From an uncultured Bacilli bacterium (GTDB lineage Bacteria; Bacillota_I; Bacilli_A; RF39; UBA660), in the NCBI GenBank assembly GCA_947853245.1, contig CANTWP010000011.1:1-31382 (forward strand): a DNA stretch of 31,382 bases, written 5' to 3'. Position numbers and translations under genes: made by a program. The notes beneath the pieces are model-generated. The model was given only the letters and a program-made list of their open reading frames with translations, was not told the DNA's origin and did no database searches. Each line of letters begins with the position of its first letter. Within the stretch, counting starts at the first letter, position 1. This document shows positions 24,376 to 29,760 of this stretch, in pieces.

Positions 24376-24961
24376 GCCCAGCTGTGGAGATATCACTATT
24401 TTTAATAGTTTCTTCATCAACCTTTTCATTGCCATAACCAAATCCTACTAATAAACCTTTGGTCATACCAAAGTAGAGATTAGTAGCTTTTTCATATTGT
24501 TTTTCATTAATAAGCTTAGCAGCATCTACTAAAACCTCATCATATATAGTTTTAGAAATTTCAAACTTCTTAGGACTACATGCAATAGAGTTAGCTATTA
24601 GTGGTCCTAAAATATCATATTCAACCAATAATCTCTTATATTTTTCATTTTTACTTAAATATTTTTCTCGAAGTTCTCTTATATCACTTAAAACAACACA
24701 ATTATCTTCAAAACCTAAAACATCACAGACAACAGTTGTTATATAGCATCCTGGGTTATCATAACCATTTTGTTCACGAACACTTCTATTTTCTAAATCT
24801 TTTATGCACCAATCTGGTCTAGAATAAGCACGACAATAATCGTAGCAGTGTTCAGTGGTTGCTAAAACATAAGTATCTCTTCTTTCACAATAAAAATAAC
24901 CTTTACTATCTCCTTTACTGTTACCAGGATTTAAATATGTACATTCAGAACAATAATCCAT
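24341..24961 (-). CDS. Cys-rich protein with CYITT-type C-terminal domain, unknown function
   Basis: A 206-aa protein. The N-terminus has a Cys pattern like a small metal-binding domain: Cys4 and Cys7, then Cys25, Cys39 and Cys43, plus Cys52. The middle (about 72-120) reads GCYITTVVCDVLGFEDN then LREKYL and resembles domains with C-[FY]-[IL]-T-T/A and LRxFRD motifs (CFI-box-like) that I know as poorly characterised. The rest is helical and polar. ATG 24961 follows GGAGGCC and a near-consensus promoter. It overlaps the exonuclease-like gene by about 35 nt, so the two proteins are made together. Function is not known; metal binding is inference from the Cys spacing. Confidence 0.75.
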   Translation of the reverse strand: MDYCSECTYLNPGNSKGDSKGYFYCERRDTYVLATTEHCYDYCRAYSRPDWCIKDLENRSVREQNGYDNPGCYITTVVCDVLGFEDNCVVLSDIRELREKYLSKNEKYKRLLVEYDILGPLIANSIACSPKKFEISKTIYDEVLVDAAKLINEKQYEKATNLYFGMTKGLLVGFGYGNEKVDEETIKNSDISTAGHGKQKSYGIIN

Positions 24962-24987
24962 AAATAGGCCTCCTTTTTAGTGGAATT

Positions 24988-25016
24988 ATTTTAACATATA
25001 ACACTTTTTAAGTCAA
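24988..25016 (-). promoter_or_regulatory. promoter of the Cys-rich/exonuclease-like pair
   Basis: Minus strand: TTGACT (25011-25016), 17-bp spacer, TAAAAT (24988-24993), with TGT giving an extended -10. It is divergent from the radical SAM promoter. Confidence 0.75.
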
Positions 25017-25021
25017 ACAGA

Positions 25022-25050
25022 TTGTTAAAAATAATTCTATTTGTTATAAT
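25022..25050 (+). promoter_or_regulatory. radical SAM gene promoter
   Basis: TTGTTA (25022-25027), 17-bp spacer, TATAAT (25045-25050), with TGT giving an extended -10. The leader would be about 17 nt. Confidence 0.75.
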
Positions 25051-25073
25051 CTTATGAGAAAAGAGGTATACAT

Positions 25074-25874
25074 TTGAAATATAAAAAAATATATTTAGAA
25101 ATTACTAATAATTGTAATTTAAATTGTGATTTTTGTATCAAAAATAAAAGAGTTAATAAATATATTCAAAAAGAAGATTTTAATTTTATTTTAAATAAAA
25201 TTAAAGATTATACTGATTATTTATATTTTCATGTTTTAGGAGAACCTTTAATGCACCCTAATATTAACAAATTAATAGATCTAGCAAAAGATAAAGGTTT
25301 TTATGTAAATATTACTACTAATGGTTATTTGATTGACAGAATTAAAGATAATACCAATATAAGACAATTAAATATTTCTTTACATAGTTATAGCGATAAA
25401 TATCATATAAGTTTACTTGATTATTTAGATAAAATATTTTTAGTTGTCGATAGAATGATTGTTAATAAAACTTATGTTTCACTAAGATTATGGGTAAATA
25501 ATTCTTTTAATAAAGATATAATTGAATATATAAATAAGCGTTATAATATAAATATAGAATTTGATGTACAAAATTATAAAATAAATAGTTTTTTATTTAT
25601 AAATAATTTTCATGAGTTTATTTGGCCTGATCTTAACAATAATATTTTAGAAGAACAAGGTAGTTGCTACGGGCTTAGAGATCATATTGGTATTTTAGTT
25701 GATGGGACTATAATTCCTTGTTGTTTAGATACATTAGGTATTATTAATTTAGGTAATATTTATCAAGATAATTTAGAAGATGTAATTCATTCTTCAAGAT
25801 ATCAGAATATATTAGAGGGATTTAAAAATAATAAGAAATGTGAACAATTATGTCAACATTGTAAATTTATTTAA
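25074..25874 (+). CDS. radical SAM protein with SPASM/twitch-like C-terminus
   Basis: A 266-aa protein. Cys14, Cys18 and Cys21 (CNLNCDFC) form the radical SAM [4Fe-4S] site; HVLGEPLMHP and ITTNGYL are the usual GGEP and TNG strand motifs. The C-terminal part has Cys198, Cys216-Cys217 in VDGTIIPCCLD, a GNI motif, and Cys256, Cys260 and Cys263, a SPASM/twitch arrangement for one or two auxiliary clusters. Such proteins often modify ribosomal peptides, and others act on nucleotides or enzymes. No RRE peptide-binding domain is visible at the N-terminus. The start is TTG 25074, with AGAGG at 25062-25066. It lies directly before the small peptide unit and ABC genes. Its substrate is unknown. Confidence 0.88.
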   Translation: MKYKKIYLEITNNCNLNCDFCIKNKRVNKYIQKEDFNFILNKIKDYTDYLYFHVLGEPLMHPNINKLIDLAKDKGFYVNITTNGYLIDRIKDNTNIRQLNISLHSYSDKYHISLLDYLDKIFLVVDRMIVNKTYVSLRLWVNNSFNKDIIEYINKRYNINIEFDVQNYKINSFLFINNFHEFIWPDLNNNILEEQGSCYGLRDHIGILVDGTIIPCCLDTLGIINLGNIYQDNLEDVIHSSRYQNILEGFKNNKKCEQLCQHCKFI

Positions 25875-25877
25875 ATA

Positions 25878-25903
25878 AAAAATTAAATTCTATTTTAATT
25901 TTT
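25878..25903 (+). terminator. possible weak terminator after the radical SAM gene
   Basis: Perfect 10-bp but wholly A/T stem AAAAATTAAA/TTTAATTTTT with a 6-nt loop, 3 nt after the stop codon. Stability would be low. Confidence 0.4.
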
Positions 25904-25986
25904 AAAATCTGAAATTATGTTTAAGATAGTCTTTGTTTTTGCAAGATGTTAATATAAAATAAAGTGTAAATAAAATAAATTCACAT

Positions 25987-26023
25987 TTGCATTTTTCTAT
26001 TTTTTTTGTTAAAATTGTTAACA
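25987..26023 (+). promoter_or_regulatory. promoter with dyad for the 26-codon unit
   Basis: TTGCAT (25987-25992), 17-bp spacer, TAAAAT (26010-26015) with TGT giving an extended -10. A 6-bp inverted repeat, TGTTAA (26007-26012) and TTAACA (26018-26023), straddles the -10 box and start region and could be an operator. Confidence 0.65.
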
Positions 26024-26035
26024 GAGAGTGATATT

Positions 26036-26116
26036 ATGATGTTAAAGCTTTTAAATTCAAAGATTTCATTAAATCATTTTCTCAAATTTAAATTAACAAG
26101 TTATTTAAGATTTTAA
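26036..26116 (+). CDS. candidate 26-aa cationic peptide
   Basis: The frame starts ATGATG after the imperfect ribosome site GAGAGTGA, 14 nt below the inferred transcription start, the same geometry as proven genes here. The peptide begins MMLKLLNSKISLN and ends SYLRF. It has four Lys, one Arg, no Asp or Glu and no Cys, with Leu/Phe/Ile spaced through it, so it is cationic and amphipathic-looking. Promoter, frame and terminator make a complete unit of about 140 nt. It lies between the radical SAM gene and an XRE/ABC-2 operon, so it could be a precursor, signal or toxin peptide. It could equally be a non-coding small RNA or leader, because a 26-codon frame is common by chance in AT-rich DNA. Confidence 0.35.
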   Translation: MMLKLLNSKISLNHFLKFKLTSYLRF

Positions 26117-26125
26117 ATATTAGAG

Positions 26126-26162
26126 AGAAGTACTGAATCTAATGAATTTTATACTTCTTTTT
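26126..26162 (+). terminator. terminator of the 26-codon unit
   Basis: Perfect 7-bp stem AGAAGTA/TACTTCT with a 19-nt loop, followed by TTTT. It lies between the peptide frame and the XRE gene, and it could act as an attenuator if transcription continues into the XRE gene. Confidence 0.55.
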
Positions 26163-26174
26163 AAATGTTAAAAT

Positions 26175-26408
26175 ATGAATGTAGTTACAAAGCAGAAAAT
26201 AGAATGTGTGAAATTTAAAATTGAGTTGATGATGAAACAAAAAAACATTTCTAGAAAGGAAATGCTAAGGAGAACGGGATTAAAAAATGAGGTTTTTAAT
26301 AGGTATTATTATTCAGAAATAAAAAGGATTGATATTGATGTTATATTAAAAATTTGTAATGTATTAGAATGCAATATTAGTGACATAATGGAACACGTCA
26401 AAATGTAA
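26175..26408 (+). CDS. small XRE-family transcriptional regulator
   Basis: Up to 77 aa, a single Cro/C1-type helix-turn-helix domain of the short HTH_26 kind: MMKQKNISRKEMLRRTGL (helices 1-2), NEVFNRYYY (recognition region), and VILKICNVLECNISDIMEHV at the end. There is no sensor domain. The start is uncertain: ATG 26175 sits only 1 nt after a possible -10 (TGTTAAAAT, 26166-26174), so GTG 26208 or ATG 26229 may be used instead. It lies directly upstream of the ABC-2 operon, whose promoter is full of palindromes, so it is the likely regulator of that operon. Its codons (AGG, ACG) differ slightly from those of the housekeeping genes, which may reflect transfer. Confidence 0.8.
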   Translation: MNVVTKQKIECVKFKIELMMKQKNISRKEMLRRTGLKNEVFNRYYYSEIKRIDIDVILKICNVLECNISDIMEHVKM

Positions 26409-26432
26409 GTGCCTTATATAGGGCAAATTAAA

Positions 26433-26495
26433 CATTATTATGCATAATGAATTGTGGCATTATTGTTGCAATGCTATAATGAAATTGCAATAATG
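26433..26495 (+). promoter_or_regulatory. ABC-2 operon promoter within palindromic operators
   Basis: Promoter TTGTGG (26452-26457), 17-bp spacer, TATAAT (26475-26480) with TGC extension. A perfect 12-bp palindrome ATTATGCATAAT lies at 26437-26448, just before the -35 box. A second dyad surrounds the -10 box: CATTA plus TTGCAAT (26458-26472) against ATTGCAA plus TAATG (26484-26495). The CATTATT/AATAATG theme recurs. This suits binding by the adjacent XRE protein. Confidence 0.6.
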
Positions 26496-26525
26496 TGGAA
26501 GTAAAAATAGAGTAGAGGTGTAACT

Positions 26526-27479
26526 TTGAAAAAATATAATTTTTTGTTTTTTGGTTTTATAATTTTCTTAATGATTATTTTAGCTTTTGCTATAAAGGAT
26601 ACTTTTTCACCATATTATTCCCAAGTAAAATTGTATGAAGAAAAAATAAATAAGTGTCAAAAATATTATGATGGGAAGTTGGATAGATATGAGAAAAAAT
26701 GTATTAATGATTCGTCTGGAACGTTAAAATGTATTGAAATAGATTTAGCAGAATATTGCAAAAATATAGAACAAGAAGAAATGCCTCAAATATTAGATGC
26801 TTTTAATGCGACTGTTTATACATTAAATGGCACAATATTTTCTCAATTTAGTTTTTTTCTTCCCTTATTAATTATTTGCTTCTCTGTTATAGAGCTATAT
26901 AGGGATCTAAAATCTGGTTTCTTTAGAAATAAAATATTAATTATCGGCTACAAGAATTATATTTGTAAAATTATACGAAAAGTTTGGAGATTTGCTTTGA
27001 TTCTTCCTGTATTAGCTATTGTTACATTTATAATATGTTCAATTATATCTGAAAATTTTGATTATCAACAAACGTTGTTATTAGGTCAAAATTATATTGA
27101 ATCATCTTTATACGAGAATTTTCCTTTGTTTTGTTTTACATATATATTTGTTTTCTTTTTGCATTCTTTATTTTGGATAAATTTAGGAATAATATGTACT
27201 AAGAAAAATAGAAATTATGCTTCTGGAGTATTATGTGCATTTTTGTTATATATTGGTTATTGCATAATTTCAGAGATTTTTGGAGTATATATATTACCAG
27301 AATTTTTAGGTATAAAGGGTTATGGAACATATACTTACATGGGAATTATATGGTCATATGAAAATGTAACTTGTTTTGGAATGTTAATTTATGGCTTTGT
27401 ACTTGCTGCAATATCAACAATAATCGTTTATATTAAATATCATAAACAGGAAGATGTGGTAATAGCAAATGAAGTCTAA
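26526..27479 (+). CDS. ABC-2-type permease with Cys-containing extracellular loop
   Basis: A 317-aa protein with about six membrane helices: about 5-23, 103-124, 151-172, 194-216, 229-252 and 283-306. Between helices 1 and 2 is an extracellular loop of about 75 residues, rich in Lys and Glu, with Cys44, Cys59, Cys69 and Cys78, which could form two disulfides. This loop layout is typical of ABC-2 permeases in antibiotic and peptide exporters. The start is TTG 26526 with GAGGTG at 26515-26520. It is the first gene of four, each overlapping the next by 4-11 nt, and follows the XRE gene. Role: one half of the channel energised by the ATPase at 28925. Confidence 0.75.
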   Translation: MKKYNFLFFGFIIFLMIILAFAIKDTFSPYYSQVKLYEEKINKCQKYYDGKLDRYEKKCINDSSGTLKCIEIDLAEYCKNIEQEEMPQILDAFNATVYTLNGTIFSQFSFFLPLLIICFSVIELYRDLKSGFFRNKILIIGYKNYICKIIRKVWRFALILPVLAIVTFIICSIISENFDYQQTLLLGQNYIESSLYENFPLFCFTYIFVFFLHSLFWINLGIICTKKNRNYASGVLCAFLLYIGYCIISEIFGVYILPEFLGIKGYGTYTYMGIIWSYENVTCFGMLIYGFVLAAISTIIVYIKYHKQEDVVIANEV

Positions 27480-28236
27480 TAAATATTTTCATAACTATTT
27501 AAAGTCTTTTACGAATGGTAATTCTTTTAAAGTATTAGTTTTATTTTTGATATTAATTAATATTTGTTATCCAATTAATATATTTGCATATGGTTTTGAT
27601 ATAAATTACTTTGAATTTATTTATTATACATTAACCAATGAATATTATGTAATAATACTATTAATATTATTGATTTTAAATACTATAAATACTGTCCGAT
27701 TTTTTACTTCAAATACCATATACATTCAACGATTTAAAGATAAAAATGAATATTGGTTTAATCTAATTAAGATAATTATTTTTAGTAATTTTTTGTATTT
27801 TTTGATTAATATTATTTTATTAATTATTGTTTCTAATTTGCTTATGGGACATAAAGTAGTTATCACTAAATGGGAAAATTACAATGTTTTCAATTTCACT
27901 TATATTATATTTTATATTTTTAAATTATTTTTGATTTATAATTTGATTTGTATTTTAGGACTTGGTTTTTCAAAAATGTTTGGAATTTTAGGAATTGTTT
28001 TATATTGTATATTAATTTTATCACCAATGTTATTAGTTAATAATATCTATAAAACGGTTTATAATTTAACTTCGATTCCTATTTTACCCTATTACCATTT
28101 AATTAAAACAAATTATGCTAACTTTAATTTAGAATTATTATCATCCATTATTTATATAATAATCAATATATTTATTATTATATTTGTATTTAAATTAGGC
28201 AATTATTTTAACAAAGGGAGTATAGACATAAAATGA
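27469..28236 (+). CDS. ABC-2-type permease, second subunit
   Basis: A 255-aa protein with six hydrophobic segments (about 18-38, 57-75, 98-120, 140-165, 168-190, 222-245) and almost no soluble domain, as in LanE/LanG-type and BcrB-type permeases. It overlaps the preceding permease by 11 nt and the next gene by 4 nt (ATGA). Very Ile/Leu/Asn/Tyr-rich with strong A/T codon bias. I assign the class by topology and by neighbours, not by a conserved motif. It would pair with the other permeases and the ATPase at 28925. Confidence 0.7.
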   Translation: MKSNKYFHNYLKSFTNGNSFKVLVLFLILINICYPINIFAYGFDINYFEFIYYTLTNEYYVIILLILLILNTINTVRFFTSNTIYIQRFKDKNEYWFNLIKIIIFSNFLYFLINIILLIIVSNLLMGHKVVITKWENYNVFNFTYIIFYIFKLFLIYNLICILGLGFSKMFGILGIVLYCILILSPMLLVNNIYKTVYNLTSIPILPYYHLIKTNYANFNLELLSSIIYIIINIFIIIFVFKLGNYFNKGSIDIK

Positions 28237-28928
28237 AATATATAATGCTAAATGATATAAGATATACATTAAGACAAGAATTTAAAATTATAATTATTTA
28301 TCTTTCAGTTGCCTTTTTATGCCCGATATTTTTATCTTATGATCAATCTATTTCGATAGAAAGATTAATTTATGGTAGTTTAGGATTTGGTTTGCGAATT
28401 AATGATTTATCAATTTTTGAAAAACTAATTTTTTGCTTTTCGATTATTGTTTATTTGTATTTACTTTTAAAGGTTTTTACTAAAGATATTTTGAATGATG
28501 TTGAAAATTTGTTTTTACGTATTTCCACCAAACAATGGTTATTTTATAAAATAATAAGTATTTTCTTAATTTCATTATGTTTGTTATTTCTGTATTATGG
28601 TACAGCAAATTTGGTTATTTTATTATTGAAGAAAGATATTAGTATTGATTTATTTCACTTATTTATAAGAAACATAGAATTTATTTATTGTTTACAGTTA
28701 TTAATTTTAATTATATATGTAGCTTATTATAATAAAAAAAATAATTTATTTTATTTATTAGTAATAACAATTATATTTGTACTTGTTTTTTGGAAACGTT
28801 TTATAAATTGGAATATAACTGACTGTCACATTTTAGTAACAATATTTATTTTAATGATAATAATTTTTACAATTATATCTAAAAATATGAAATATATATT
28901 TGAAAAAATAAAGGAGAAAATGATATGA
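28233..28928 (+). CDS. ABC-2-type permease, third subunit
   Basis: A 231-aa protein with about six hydrophobic segments and short loops; the N-terminus is a short basic stretch (MKYIMLNDIRYTLRQEFK). The start ATG overlaps the previous stop in an ATGA, and its own stop overlaps the ATPase start in another ATGA. Three permease genes for one ATPase gene is more than the usual two of the LanFEG type, so one may be a specificity or accessory subunit. No motif identifies the substrate. Confidence 0.65.
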   Translation: MKYIMLNDIRYTLRQEFKIIIIYLSVAFLCPIFLSYDQSISIERLIYGSLGFGLRINDLSIFEKLIFCFSIIVYLYLLLKVFTKDILNDVENLFLRISTKQWLFYKIISIFLISLCLLFLYYGTANLVILLLKKDISIDLFHLFIRNIEFIYCLQLLILIIYVAYYNKKNNLFYLLVITIIFVLVFWKRFINWNITDCHILVTIFILMIIIFTIISKNMKYIFEKIKEKMI

Positions 28929-29566
28929 AAATAGAAGTAAAAAATATTACTAAAAATTTTAAAAAAACATCTGTTTTAAGAAATGTAACTTTGACATTTA
29001 GAAGCGGACATATCTATGGATTGATTGGTAAAAACGGTAGTGGTAAATCTGTTTTTTTAAAAATAATTTGTGGCTTTTATAATCCAACAGAAGGTGAAGT
29101 TCTATTTGATGGTAAAAATATATTTAAAGAAAATAAATTTCCTCCTAATACTAGGGCTTTGATAGAAAAACCATATTTTTTACCAGAATTATCTGGCTAT
29201 GACAACTTGAAGTTGCTGGCAAATTTAAATAAAAAAACCTCAGAAGAGAATATTAATGATGCTTTAAAAATAACTAATTTATATGAAGATAGAAAGAAAA
29301 AATATAGTACTTATTCTTTGGGAATGAAACAAAAATTAGGAATTGCACAAGTCTTAATGGATAATCCAGATATTATTATATTGGATGAACCATTTAATGG
29401 AATCGAGGAGCAAACCGCAAAAGAATTAAGAATAAATCTTTTAAAAAGGGCAAAGGCTGGTAAAATAATAATATTAGCAACTCATTTGAAAGAGGATATA
29501 CAGGAATTAGCAGATGAAGTCTATGTTTTTGAAGATGGTAATGTAAAATTAGATAAATTAAAATAG
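28925..29566 (+). CDS. ABC transporter ATPase, BcrA/LanF type
   Basis: A 213-aa cytosolic ATPase: Walker A GKNGSGKS at 35-42, a Glu-type Q-loop region (LIEKPYFLPELSGYDNL, as in LanF and BcrA proteins), signature SLGMKQKLGI from 131, Walker B IILDEPFNGI and switch His in ATHLKED. Proteins of this group power export of, or immunity to, lantibiotics, bacitracin and other peptides. The short length, with no C-terminal extension, fits. It is the last gene of the four-gene set, coupled by ATGA, and the operon ends near 29717. The peptide-exporter or immunity role is a family expectation, not shown here. Confidence 0.9.
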   Translation: MKIEVKNITKNFKKTSVLRNVTLTFRSGHIYGLIGKNGSGKSVFLKIICGFYNPTEGEVLFDGKNIFKENKFPPNTRALIEKPYFLPELSGYDNLKLLANLNKKTSEENINDALKITNLYEDRKKKYSTYSLGMKQKLGIAQVLMDNPDIIILDEPFNGIEEQTAKELRINLLKRAKAGKIIILATHLKEDIQELADEVYVFEDGNVKLDKLK

Positions 29567-29573
29567 TTAGTTA

Positions 29574-29681
29574 TAATTGGAATACTATATTGAATAAATA
29601 TTTAATTATATATTAATGACCAATTAAAAATTTAATTGCATTTAAGAAGGTAATTTATTTTTACAAGTTATCTATTGTAAA
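29574..29681 (+). other. intergenic inverted repeats between the ABC operon and phosphoketolase
   Basis: Two small dyads: TAATTGG (29574-29580) with CCAATTA (29620-29626), and TTTACAA (29660-29666) with TTGTAAA (29675-29681, 8-nt loop). They lie upstream of the terminator at 29687 and could be weak terminator elements or operator sites. No coding sequence is supported here. Confidence 0.3.
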
Positions 29682-29686
29682 TTCTT

Positions 29687-29717
29687 AGATACAAAATAAG
29701 TTTTTGTATCTTTTTTA
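29687..29717 (+). terminator. terminator of the ABC-2 operon
   Basis: Perfect 10-bp stem AGATACAAAA/TTTTGTATCT with a 5-nt loop, then a T-rich tail. It sits between the operon and the phosphoketolase promoter. Confidence 0.8.
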
Positions 29718-29727
29718 TATACTTATA

Positions 29728-29736
29728 TGGTATAAT
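29728..29736 (+). promoter_or_regulatory. phosphoketolase promoter, extended -10
   Basis: TGGTATAAT is an extended -10 box; the -35 region is poor. Ribosome site AGAGGGG lies at 29748-29754, 6 nt before ATG 29761. Confidence 0.55.
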
Positions 29737-29760
29737 TAACATAGAATAGAGGGGATAGTT

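Noticed and set aside
24601..24822. 73-codon plus-strand frame opposite the Cys-rich gene
   Set aside because: No start signals, and the opposite strand has a promoter, a ribosome site and a Cys pattern that supports it.
25940..25990. Possible short-repeat array in AT-rich spacer before the micro-peptide
   Set aside because: The AAATAAAATAAATT-type runs are low-complexity sequence. There are no regularly spaced identical repeats, so it is not a CRISPR array.
28233..28928. Use of TGA as tryptophan (Mycoplasma code)
   Set aside because: ATGA overlaps need TGA as stop, and tryptophan is written TGG throughout, for example near 11412 and in the LtaS-like gene.
29574..29681. Riboswitch ahead of phosphoketolase
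   Set aside because: The region lies upstream of a terminator and of the xfp promoter, so it would not be in the xfp transcript, and no known aptamer core is visible.
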